Assembly: GCA_937897985.1 (NCBI GenBank)
Contig: CALCBD010000031.1
Span: 62,001-126,000, forward strand
DNA from: an uncultured Paludibacter sp.
GTDB lineage: Bacteria > Bacteroidota > Bacteroidia > Bacteroidales > Paludibacteraceae
Direction of reading: 5' to 3'
Length of the DNA: 64,000 nt
This document shows, piece after piece, positions 1-7,949 of this stretch. A program made the position numbers and the translations under genes. The notes beneath the pieces are model-generated. The model saw only the letters and a list, made by a program, of their open reading frames with translations. It ran no database searches and had not been told where the DNA came from. Numbering within the stretch: position 1 is the first letter of the stretch; every line of letters starts with the position of its first letter.

Positions 1-1204
1 TGGTAAGCGGGGTAAACATCAGTCCCATACCCAGTCCGCGGACATAAAGTGATGTCATTACTAATGGCCGTTCGCTGAGAATAGATAACTCAGAATTCAG
101 ATAAAAACTTAATACCATAAGAAGTACACCTGCTATAATGGGGATTTTAGCATTTACCTTGTCGGAAAAAATTCCCGAAAGAGGAGCAACTGCTCCCTGA
201 ATGATACCCACAGGCAGGAATACAGCTCCCGATTGTAATGCTGTGTAACCCATTGAGTTTTGCAGATAAAGCGGTAACAGAAATGTACTTCCGAACATAC
301 CCATACTGAAAACAAGCATCACGATATTCGTCATTCCGAAGTTATAGTTTCCAAGCAATTTCAGATCGATAAGTGGATTTTCGGTAGTAAGTTCCTGAGT
401 AATAAAAACTGCAAAAGCAATGGCTGAGATAGCAAAACAGGCAAGTATATATGGTGCAGTCCAGCCTGCCGAATTTGTCTGTGCATTTCCTTCGGATAAA
501 GCAAAAAGCAGAACCGGTAAAAAAATGACTACTGATATAAATCCGATATAATCAAATTTTTTGATGCGGGGATTGATGAATTCGCGCTGTATTACAACGG
601 TAAATGCCATGCCCAGAATTCCAACGGGTACATTCACATCGAATATGAGCTGCCAACTGAAATTATCCACCAGATAACCGCCAATAAGAGGACCGAATGA
701 AACTGACGCGGCTGCAGCAATCGACCAGAATCCAAGAGCAATGCCTCTTTGATGTGGAGGAAATTCCCTTGTAATAATGGCCATTCCCAACGGCTGTATC
801 ATACCTGCGCCAAGTCCCTGAATAACCCTGGAAATGATTAATGAAGATTCGTCGTTCGATAATCCGCATAAAAGTGAGCCGAAAGTAAAAAGGAATAATC
901 CCCAGAAATAGATTCTCTTGTATCCGAATTTATCAGCAAGCCATCCCGATGTCGGCAACATGGCTGCCATAGAGAGCATATAAGCGGTAATTACCCACTG
1001 AATAGTGGATAAACCAACACCGAAAGATGACATGATTTTTGGTAAACTTACATTTACAATCGTACTGTCGAGCACGGCCATAAATGTTCCCATCATTACA
1101 TTCGCCAAAACAAACCATTTGTAAAATTTATTCTGAGGATGGTAAAGCGAGTCCCTTGTTCGGAGTTTTCTTCTTATTTTATGTGTCGTTGATATTTTTC
1201 GCAT
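1..1204 (-). CDS. DHA2-family (EmrB/QacA-like) MFS drug efflux permease, partial at 3' end
   Basis: Inner-membrane proton-coupled multidrug exporter of the 14-TM DHA2 group. The first 401 codons are present; the C-terminus lies beyond the window start. The N-terminal basic stretch (MRKISTTHKIRRKLR) is followed by the first membrane helix with the DHA2 motif C LDSTIVNVSLP, then GWLADKFGYKRIY (MFS motif A) and several strongly hydrophobic segments. The ATG at 1204 overlaps the stop codon of the upstream periplasmic adaptor gene (TAATG), a translational-coupling arrangement that fixes the start. With the adaptor it should form an EmrAB-like pump; no TolC-type outer-membrane gene is visible in the window. 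Substrate cannot be told from sequence. Confidence 0.9.
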   Translation of the reverse strand, partial: MRKISTTHKIRRKLRTRDSLYHPQNKFYKWFVLANVMMGTFMAVLDSTIVNVSLPKIMSSFGVGLSTIQWVITAYMLSMAAMLPTSGWLADKFGYKRIYFWGLFLFTFGSLLCGLSNDESSLIISRVIQGLGAGMIQPLGMAIITREFPPHQRGIALGFWSIAAAASVSFGPLIGGYLVDNFSWQLIFDVNVPVGILGMAFTVVIQREFINPRIKKFDYIGFISVVIFLPVLLFALSEGNAQTNSAGWTAPYILACFAISAIAFAVFITQELTTENPLIDLKLLGNYNFGMTNIVMLVFSMGMFGSTFLLPLYLQNSMGYTALQSGAVFLPVGIIQGAVAPLSGIFSDKVNAKIPIIAGVLLMVLSFYLNSELSILSERPLVMTSLYVRGLGMGLMFTPLT

Positions 1205-2202
1205 TATTTTCTTCTGATTTTAACAACTGCTGACATTCCTGTCAGAAAGTTATAAGCTGATAGTTGCTTTCCGTTATCAGTTCCGTCAATCGAAATTTTC
1301 AGTGCTACACGCTGTGTGACTTTGGTGAAATTACCGGAAGCATTACTTGGCGGTATAAGCGAAAACTGAGAGGCTGTTGTCGAAGCCATGTCATATACTT
1401 TTCCTGTAAATGTAACATCAGGAAAAGCATCGATTGAAAATTCAGCATCATCACCTGTTTTCAGATTTTCAAGTTTTGTTTCTTCCAGAAATACCTGCAC
1501 CCAAAACTTAGTGTTGGCATTCAGGGTGAAAATTGACTGTCCCGGTTGAGCTATATCACCTGCAAGCAACCAGCGCCTGGCAATAACACCATTGAGCGGA
1601 GCGTATAAGCGTGTGTTGTTGAGTTGTGCATTCAGCACTCCGATTTGCGCTTCTACAGTTGCAATGGCAGCCTGTGCACTGTTGATTTGTGTTTTAGAAA
1701 CTGTTAATTGAGCTGCGGCAGCCTGTAACTGTGCATCCGAACTTTCTAAAGCTTTTTTCAGATGATCATATTGTTCCTTAGTAATTACTCCACCGTTGAA
1801 CTGTACTTTTCCCCTTTCAAAATCTTCTTTGGCTTTTTCGTGGGCTATCTGCACTATTGCTAAGTTTTTCGATGCCAGCTGATAGCTTGCTTCCGACTGT
1901 AGTTTAGCACTTTCCGACTGAACTTTAGACGCTTTTATCTGCTGTTTCTGTGCCAGTAAATCAGCGCTGTCAAGCTCGGCTATCAATTGCCCCTGACGTA
2001 CAGTATCGCCTTCCACTACGTATTGTTTGCTGATTCTGCCCATTATTTTCGGACTTATTGATACTACATCCGAAGCTAATACAGCATCATCTGTTCTGAT
2101 ATATCTGGAGTAATCCTGATACCAGTAAATCCCTCCCGTCATCACAGCTATTATTACCAATGTTAAGGGAATGTATACTTTCAAATTTTTATTCTTTTTC
2201 AT
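1204..2202 (-). CDS. HlyD/EmrA-family membrane fusion protein
   Basis: Periplasmic adaptor subunit of the efflux pump encoded next to it. 332 residues. One N-terminal membrane anchor (about residues 9-27, LKVYIPLTLVIIAVMTGG), a biotinyl-lipoyl-like half (SISPKIMGRI...VVEGDTVRQGQLIAELD), a long alpha-helical coiled-coil hairpin rich in A, Q and K (about 75-185), the returning lipoyl half (LYAPLNGVIARRWLLAGDIAQPGQ) and a beta-barrel domain. This order is characteristic of EmrA rather than of RND adaptors, which usually carry a lipobox. It lies 40 bp downstream of the MarR gene and overlaps the permease by 1 nt, so one operon is likely. Length is slightly below the usual 340-390. Confidence 0.92.
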   Translation of the reverse strand: MKKNKNLKVYIPLTLVIIAVMTGGIYWYQDYSRYIRTDDAVLASDVVSISPKIMGRISKQYVVEGDTVRQGQLIAELDSADLLAQKQQIKASKVQSESAKLQSEASYQLASKNLAIVQIAHEKAKEDFERGKVQFNGGVITKEQYDHLKKALESSDAQLQAAAAQLTVSKTQINSAQAAIATVEAQIGVLNAQLNNTRLYAPLNGVIARRWLLAGDIAQPGQSIFTLNANTKFWVQVFLEETKLENLKTGDDAEFSIDAFPDVTFTGKVYDMASTTASQFSLIPPSNASGNFTKVTQRVALKISIDGTDNGKQLSAYNFLTGMSAVVKIRRK

Positions 2203-2242
2203 ATCTGTTTTTTTTACTGAAGTTTATGTTTTTTTTTTGTAT

Positions 2243-2701
2243 TTAATTATTAGTGTTTTGTTCGGTCATTATTTCTGAAAGAATTGATTTAAGACGGGTA
2301 GAGACATCGAGCAATTCCAGGATTTTCTGCTCGTCCAGTTTATTGATTCTTTCTCTCATTTCTTTTGATATTTCTAATTTGATGGCTGCGAAGTCAGCTT
2401 TTCCCTTACCGGTCATTTTGATGTTGATAATTCTCCTGTCGTTCGGGTCGAAATGCCTTTCAACAATATTTTCGGCAATTAATTTATCAATATGGGTAGT
2501 AACATGAGGTTTTGGCATCGAAAGTTTACATCCGATTTCTGACATCGACAGCATCTCGTGTCTGTTCAAAACACCCATTACATATAAACTTCCGGGATTA
2601 ATATTGGATTTTGAACGCAGTGATTTTGTCAGATTCTTTGATAAAAGAGGAAAAATTCTGAATAGATTTTCGATAATTATATCGATTGTATTTGTTTCCA
2701 T
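2243..2701 (-). CDS. MarR-family transcriptional regulator
   Basis: 152-residue winged-helix repressor and first gene of the efflux operon. The MarR core is visible: MSEIGCKLSMPKPHVTTHIDKL (recognition helix, about residues 56-77) followed by the wing VERHFDPNDRRIINIKMTGKG, which has the conserved D-x-R-D-R-R-like loop. MarR proteins of this arrangement normally repress their own operon and release DNA on binding the pump substrate. The perfect TTTGTAAT/ATTACAAA inverted repeat directly upstream of the start is a plausible operator. Inducer unknown. Confidence 0.9.
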   Translation of the reverse strand: METNTIDIIIENLFRIFPLLSKNLTKSLRSKSNINPGSLYVMGVLNRHEMLSMSEIGCKLSMPKPHVTTHIDKLIAENIVERHFDPNDRRIINIKMTGKGKADFAAIKLEISKEMRERINKLDEQKILELLDVSTRLKSILSEIMTEQNTNN

Positions 2702-2708
2702 ATAATAA

Positions 2709-2732
2709 TTTGTAATATAATTTAATTACAAA
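2709..2732. promoter_or_regulatory. Candidate MarR operator overlapping the efflux-operon promoter
   Basis: Perfect 8-bp inverted repeat TTTGTAAT-N8-ATTACAAA, centred 19 bp upstream of the MarR start codon. Its outer arm overlaps a minus-strand -7 box TAATTTTG (2736 to 2729), so protein bound here would block transcription of the marR-emrA-emrB operon. Assignment to this MarR is inference from position and symmetry. Confidence 0.5.
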
Positions 2733-2875
2733 ATTATAACTATTATGAAATGTAATAATTATTGAAATGTAATTTTTAAGTAATTATAACATTGTTCGTT
2801 TTCTTTTGTTCGGTGATTGTTTTAAAAATCTGATTTCAATCAGGGTTTAAACTATGATATGCCACAGAAAATTCA

Positions 2876-2883
2876 TATCTTTG
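2876..2883 (+). promoter_or_regulatory. Candidate -7 box upstream of purL
   Basis: TATCTTTG matches the Bacteroidota -7 consensus TAnnTTTG, 84 bp upstream of the purL ATG. No good -33 TTTG lies 19-21 bp upstream, so only the -7 element is claimed. Confidence 0.45.
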
Positions 2884-2967
2884 CAGCTAAATTAATGATA
2901 GAACATCGGATTTTGCAAGATGTTGAAAATCTGATTATTCTGTAACTAACAACATTATTTACCAACA

Positions 2968-5900
2968 ATGATTCATTTTTTTCAGACTCCCGCCCAACAT
3001 GTTTTTGTGGTTCAGAGCAAAAACAATTTGTCGACCGAAGATGTAAGTAAATTAGAATGGCTGTTCAGCGACGCAAAACTGACTAACCTGACCACAATCG
3101 AAGGTAATTACGTCGGTCCGCGCCGCGAAATGATAACTCCATGGAGTACGAATGCCGTTGAAATCACTCAGAATATGGGTATCAGCGGCATTCTTCGTTT
3201 AGAGGAGTTTCGTTTGTTGCCACACACACCATCTGCTCAGGGTGGTTTGGAATACGACCCGATGCTCGAACGTATTTATTCGGGTCTGAATCAGGATATT
3301 TTTACAATCAACAAACAGCCGGAACCGATTTTATATATCGACGATATTGCTGCCTACAACGCTCAGGAAGGTTTGGCGCTTAGTGATGATGAAATTGAAT
3401 ATCTGAACAATGTAAGTAAAAAAGTTGGTCGAAAACTGACTGATAGTGAAGTATTTGGTTTCTCGCAGGTAAATTCGGAGCATTGCCGTCACAAAATATT
3501 TAATGGTCAATATGTGATTGATGGTGAAGAAAAAGAACTAACACTTTTCAAACTTATCCGCAAAACTTCGGAAGAAAATCCGAATAAGTTGGTTTCGGCT
3601 TACAAAGACAATGTGGCTTTCAATGCCGGACCTAAAATTGAGCAATTTGCTCCTGCCAGTGGCGATAAACCTGATTTTTTCCAGACAAAGGAGATTGATT
3701 CGGTAATTTCGCTGAAGGCTGAAACTCATAACTTTCCGACAACTGTTGAACCTTTCAACGGCGCTGCAACCGGTACCGGTGGTGAAATTCGCGACCGTCT
3801 GGGCGGAGGAAAAGCCAGCTTGCCAATTGCCGGAACAGCTGTTTATATGACTTCGTACGCCCGCAACGATAAAGGTCGTAGCTGGGAAAACAATATCGCT
3901 CCGCGCAAATGGTTGTACCAAACACCGGAACAAATTCTGATCAAAGCTTCGAACGGAGCTTCTGACTTTGGTAACAAATTCGGACAACCATTAATTTGTG
4001 GTTCGTTGCTGACTTTCGAACATCAGGAAAACGAAAAGAAATTCGGTTACGATAAAGTAATTATGCTTGCCGGTGGTGTTGGTTTTGGTACCATGCGTGA
4101 TGCTTTGAAAGGTGAGGTAAAAGCAGGCGAGAAGGTGGTGGTAATGGGTGGTGACAACTACCGGATTGGTATGGGTGGAGCTGCTGTATCGTCGGTACAA
4201 ACAGGCGAGTACGACAATTCGATTGAATTGAATGCCGTTCAACGTGCTAACCCTGAAATGCAAAAACGTGTTTCGAATGTAATTCGTACCCTGGCCGAAG
4301 CTGATTCGAATCCTATTGTATCTATTCACGACCACGGTGCTGGTGGCCACTTAAACTGTTTATCGGAATTGGTGGAAACTACCGGTGGTAAAATTGATAT
4401 GTCGGCACTTCCTGTCGGCGACCCAACGCTGAGTGCTAAAGAAATTGTAGGTAACGAGAGTCAGGAACGTATGGGCTTCGTCATTTCTGAAAAAGAAGTG
4501 GAGAAAGTACGTGCCATTGCCGAACGTGAACGCGCTCCTTTTTATGTAGTGGGCGAAACTACCGGCGATATGAGATTGACATTTGTGATGCCCCTGCCCC
4601 CTAACCCCCTGAAGGGGGAAAAACAGGGTATGCAAACTGCATATCCATCATTATATTCCCGATTAAAAGAGTTGGCAGTAAAGAACAGACATAATCCAAC
4701 CCCGGCAGAAGAATTTCTTTGGGAACAATTAAAAGGCAAACAACTTGAAGATTTTAAATTCAGAAGACAACACATTATTGGTGATTGTGTTGCCGATTTT
4801 GTGTGTTTGCAAAATAAAATAGTTATCGAAGTTGATGGAGGTTATCATAACGACCCTGAAGTAATGGAATATGATAAATTAAGAACGCAACTTTTCGGGG
4901 AATATGGATACAAAGTCATAAGGTTTACAAATGAGGAAGTAATAGGTAGTATTGAAAATGTTCTTGAAACAATAAAACTTGAATTACGCTCTGAAAACTC
5001 CCCCTTTAGGGGGTTGGGGGGCAGCTATCCTATTGATTTAGCTTTAGAAGATTTTTTTGGAAAGTCCCCACGTACAGTAATTATTGATAATACTATATCT
5101 GAACATTATGCAGCACCCGAAATTTCGGAAGAAAAACTGCAAAGTTATATCGAAAACGTATTACAGGTGGAATCGGTGGCTTGTAAAGACTGGTTAACGA
5201 ATAAAGTTGACCGCTCGGTAACAGGTAAAATCGCCCGTCAGCAATGTGCCGGCGAAATTCAATTGCCATTGAACGACTTAGGTGTGGTTGCGCTTGATTT
5301 CCGAGGAACTACCGGTATTGCTACTTCTATCGGACATGCGCCGCTGGTAGCAATGGCTGATTCGGAAGCAGGATCGGTAATGGCAATTGCTGAAGCTTTG
5401 ACCAACATTGTTTGGGCACCATTGACCGATGGTTTGGACAGCGTTTCGCTGAGTGCCAACTGGATGTGGCCTTGTAAAAACCCGGGTGAAGATGCCCGTT
5501 TGTACAAAGCGGTAGAAGCTTGTTCGGACTTTGCCTGTTCGTTGGGTATCAATATCCCGACCGGAAAAGATTCGCTTTCGATGACTCAGGTATATGGCAG
5601 TCCCCAAAATCCCCCACAGGGGGACTTCAAGAACCAGGTTTCTGATGGTGCTGAATCAAAAGCCTCCCCTGCGGGGAGGTTTGGTGGGGCTGATAAAGTA
5701 TTCTCGCCCGGCACGGTGATTATTTCGGCAGGTGCTGAAGTGTCGGACGTGAAGAAAGTGGTTTCACCGGTATTGGTTAACGACGAAAAATCAGTGGTTT
5801 ATTATATTGATTTCTCGTTTGACAGCCATAAATTAGGTGGTTCTGTTTTGGCACAAACGCTGAATAAAATTGGTGACGAAGTTCCAACTGTAAAAGATGC

Positions 5901-7266
5901 AGAATATTTCAAGGAAGCTTTCGACAGCATTCAGCAAATGATTGGTCAAAATCTGATTCTGGCCGGACACGATATTTCGGAAGGTGGAATGATAACTGCA
6001 TTGCTCGAAATGTGTTTTGCTAATACCAAAGGCGGATTGAATGTGAATCTGGATTACATTGCTGAAAAGTCGCTGGTAACCATGCTTTTTGCTGAAAATC
6101 CGGGTGTGCTTATTCAGGTAAAAGACCGCAAAGCAGTAGAAAAAATACTGAACGACAATGGTGTCGGTTTTGCCCGCATTGCTACGCCGATAGCTGAACG
6201 CCGTTTGGAAATAAACCGCAAAAAAGAAGCATATTCATTTTCAATCAACGATCTTCGCGACTTGTGGTTTAAACCATCGTATTTACTCGACCGCAAACAA
6301 AGCGGTGAAGTTTGTGCTCAATCGCGCTTTAACAATTATAAAAACCAGCCACTCGAATTTGCGTTCAACTCTTCGTTTAAAGGAAAATTTTCACAATTTG
6401 GCATTTCGCAGGATCGCCGGCCAAGCGGCATAAAAGCAGCTATCATTCGCGAAAAAGGAACTAATGGCGAACGCGAAATGGCTTATGCATTGTACCTTGC
6501 AGGCTTCGATGTGAAAGACGTGCACATGACCGACCTTGCTACTGGTCGCGAAACGCTCGAAGACGTGAATATGGTGGTGTTCTGTGGAGGGTTTTCCAAC
6601 TCCGACGTACTTGGTTCGGCCAAAGGCTGGGCAGGAGGATTTCTGTACAACGAAAAAGCAAAACTGGCGCTCGATAATTTCTATAAACGAAACGATACTT
6701 TGAGTTTAGGTATTTGTAACGGTTGTCAGTTAATGGTGGAATTGGATAAAAGCTCCAGCCCCCTAAATCCCCCACAGGGGGACTTAAAGAGCCATGTCTC
6801 TGAAAATTTTATAAACGATGCTAACTTAAAAGCCTCCCCTGTGGGGAGGTTTGGTGGGGCTACGATGTTGCACAACGATTCACACAAATTTGAATCAGGC
6901 TTTGTAGGTTTAACAATTCCTGAAAACAATTCGGTAATGCTGGGTTCGTTAAGCGGAAGTAAATTAGGTGTTTGGGTGGCGCACGGCGAAGGTAAATTCT
7001 ATTTGCCGAAACCGGAAAACGAATACAATATTATTGCTAAATACTCACATACAGGTTATCCGGCTAATCCAAACGGCTCTGATTATGCAACTGCCGGTAT
7101 TTGTTCGGCCGATGGTCGTCATTTAGCCATGATGCCACATCCTGAACGTGCTATTTTCCCCTGGCAATGTGCAAATTATCCGGCTGACCGCAAAAACAGT
7201 GATCAAATCACTCCCTGGGTCGAAGCATTTGTGAATGCCCGGATTTGGGTGGAGAAAAACAAATAG
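2968..7266 (+). CDS. purL: Phosphoribosylformylglycinamidine synthase carrying three in-frame insertion elements
   Basis: Large-type PurL: ATP- and glutamine-dependent conversion of FGAR to FGAM, step 4 of cytoplasmic purine synthesis. The N-terminal domain, two AIRS-like ATPase halves (HNFPTTVEPFNGAATGTGGEIRD near residue 250) and the C-terminal glutaminase (nucleophile Cys1250 in GICNGCQ, later HPERAIFPWQ) are all present. The protein has 1432 residues against about 1230 for the family. The excess comes from three inverted-repeat-bounded inserts: residues 543-685 (429 bp, DUF559 domain), 878-908 (93 bp) and 1264-1298 (105 bp). Each is an exact multiple of three; removing them leaves 1223 residues and restores contexts such as MTQVYG/DKVFSPGTV. 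The inserts fall between conserved blocks, probably in surface loops, so the enzyme may still work. No frameshift or stop is seen. Confidence 0.97.
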   Translation: MIHFFQTPAQHVFVVQSKNNLSTEDVSKLEWLFSDAKLTNLTTIEGNYVGPRREMITPWSTNAVEITQNMGISGILRLEEFRLLPHTPSAQGGLEYDPMLERIYSGLNQDIFTINKQPEPILYIDDIAAYNAQEGLALSDDEIEYLNNVSKKVGRKLTDSEVFGFSQVNSEHCRHKIFNGQYVIDGEEKELTLFKLIRKTSEENPNKLVSAYKDNVAFNAGPKIEQFAPASGDKPDFFQTKEIDSVISLKAETHNFPTTVEPFNGAATGTGGEIRDRLGGGKASLPIAGTAVYMTSYARNDKGRSWENNIAPRKWLYQTPEQILIKASNGASDFGNKFGQPLICGSLLTFEHQENEKKFGYDKVIMLAGGVGFGTMRDALKGEVKAGEKVVVMGGDNYRIGMGGAAVSSVQTGEYDNSIELNAVQRANPEMQKRVSNVIRTLAEADSNPIVSIHDHGAGGHLNCLSELVETTGGKIDMSALPVGDPTLSAKEIVGNESQERMGFVISEKEVEKVRAIAERERAPFYVVGETTGDMRLTFVMPLPPNPLKGEKQGMQTAYPSLYSRLKELAVKNRHNPTPAEEFLWEQLKGKQLEDFKFRRQHIIGDCVADFVCLQNKIVIEVDGGYHNDPEVMEYDKLRTQLFGEYGYKVIRFTNEEVIGSIENVLETIKLELRSENSPFRGLGGSYPIDLALEDFFGKSPRTVIIDNTISEHYAAPEISEEKLQSYIENVLQVESVACKDWLTNKVDRSVTGKIARQQCAGEIQLPLNDLGVVALDFRGTTGIATSIGHAPLVAMADSEAGSVMAIAEALTNIVWAPLTDGLDSVSLSANWMWPCKNPGEDARLYKAVEACSDFACSLGINIPTGKDSLSMTQVYGSPQNPPQGDFKNQVSDGAESKASPAGRFGGADKVFSPGTVIISAGAEVSDVKKVVSPVLVNDEKSVVYYIDFSFDSHKLGGSVLAQTLNKIGDEVPTVKDAEYFKEAFDSIQQMIGQNLILAGHDISEGGMITALLEMCFANTKGGLNVNLDYIAEKSLVTMLFAENPGVLIQVKDRKAVEKILNDNGVGFARIATPIAERRLEINRKKEAYSFSINDLRDLWFKPSYLLDRKQSGEVCAQSRFNNYKNQPLEFAFNSSFKGKFSQFGISQDRRPSGIKAAIIREKGTNGEREMAYALYLAGFDVKDVHMTDLATGRETLEDVNMVVFCGGFSNSDVLGSAKGWAGGFLYNEKAKLALDNFYKRNDTLSLGICNGCQLMVELDKSSSPLNPPQGDLKSHVSENFINDANLKASPVGRFGGATMLHNDSHKFESGFVGLTIPENNSVMLGSLSGSKLGVWVAHGEGKFYLPKPENEYNIIAKYSHTGYPANPNGSDYATAGICSADGRHLAMMPHPERAIFPWQCANYPADRKNSDQITPWVEAFVNARIWVEKNK
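4595..5023 (+). mobile_element. Element E1: inverted-repeat element encoding a DUF559 nuclease domain, inserted in frame in purL
   Basis: 429 bp bounded by GC-rich inverted arms at 4595-4620 and 4996-5023 (23 of 26 positions match when one is reverse-complemented). Between them the purL frame encodes a complete DUF559-type domain (PurL residues about 564-670): the NPTPAEEFLWEQL start, KFRRQHIIGDCVADFVCL, then IVIEVDGG and YGYKVIRFTNEEV. DUF559 proteins are related to Vsr and other PD-(D/E)xK endonucleases. Asp610, Glu621 and Asp623 fit the catalytic D-x10-E-x-D pattern. An internal ATG at 4630 could start a separate product, but there is no stop before host sequence resumes. It has no intein splice-junction residues. 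I infer it is the nuclease-bearing member of the nine-copy family described here. Confidence 0.85.
5599..5691 (+). repeat. Element E2: 93-bp miniature element in frame in purL
   Basis: Left arm 5599-5627 contains the small hairpin CCCCCACAGGGGG. Right arm 5660-5691 contains CCTCCCCTGCGGGGAGG followed by a GGTGGGGCT end. The AT-richer core between them is about 32 bp. Exactly 31 codons, starting on a codon boundary (PurL residues 878-908, beginning SPQNPPQGD and ending RFGGA). Removing it joins MTQVYG to DKVFSPGTV, which looks like uninterrupted PurL. No target-site duplication is evident. Confidence 0.85.
6757..6861 (+). repeat. Element E3: 105-bp miniature element in frame in purL
   Basis: Left arm 6757-6785 is identical to the left arms of trp copies E4 and E7. 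Right arm 6830-6861 is nearly identical to that of E2. Exactly 35 codons on a codon boundary (PurL residues 1264-1298), inserted 14 residues after the glutaminase nucleophile Cys1250, between strand ends. The core contains AAACGATGCTAACT, shared base for base with trp copy E6, which shows common descent beyond the palindromic arms. Confidence 0.85.
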
Positions 7267-7298
7267 AAAAATCCCTGAAACGGGAAAAGAAAATTTAA

Positions 7299-7335
7299 AA
7301 TCCTGCTATCAGAGATGATATCAGGATTTTTTTTT
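7299..7335 (+). terminator. Intrinsic terminator after purL
   Basis: A 12-bp stem with one mismatch (AATCCTGCTATC against GATATCAGGATT) and 6-nt loop, followed by a run of T; 33 bp after the purL stop. Confidence 0.85.
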
Positions 7336-7949
7336 GTTATAATTGAAAAAACGGGAACTCTGATTACAAGCGCAGCGAAGTCGCTACAGGTTGAAATCGA
7401 TTCCATTAATGATAAATTTGTAAGTTGTTGACTGTGTGTTTAATGTATGGATATATTTAAAATAAACTGAAGCTTTCGTGAAACTCAAATATGTTCACAG
7501 ACCTGGTTATTAAAATTTTTTCATAATTCAAATCGTATATGTGAATAATAAGTTTCAGAATTTAAATAATATATCGGATTTAAATTTCGGTTATATCAAA
7601 AAATTCTTTTCGGTTTTGGTAAATAAACTCCTTTCTCTAATGAAAACTAACTCATGCTTCAGAGAATCAACAGTTGTTTAATCGGTTGTCTTCACATTTA
7701 TGAAGGTTTTTAGGATGAAACGGACAATTAGTGAATTTTAGCTCATCAACGTTCGTCCATTTGTTTGAAGATAATCAAATTCAATTTTAATAAATTTCAG
7801 GTTAGAGTTTATCACTCCGAAACAACAATACGATTTGTGCTGAAAAAATATTAACTTTGGACACAAAATTCATCGAAAATTCAGGAAAATTGACAAAAGT
7901 CTCAGAATCATTGTCCGGTTTCATAAATGTTTAAAATCAATTATTTCAA
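7336..7949. other. AT-rich intergenic region upstream of the GH3 gene
   Basis: About 610 bp with no convincing gene or repeat. A -7 box TAACTTTG at 7852-7859 precedes the GH3 start by about 90 bp; a TTTG at 7834 is only 14 bp away, so the -33 element is uncertain. Confidence 0.5.

Noticed and set aside
4595..5023. Intein or group I intron in purL
   Set aside because: No intein N-terminal Cys/Ser block or C-terminal His-Asn plus nucleophile at the junctions, and the DNA is an open reading frame with no intron core. The ends are GC-rich inverted repeats instead.
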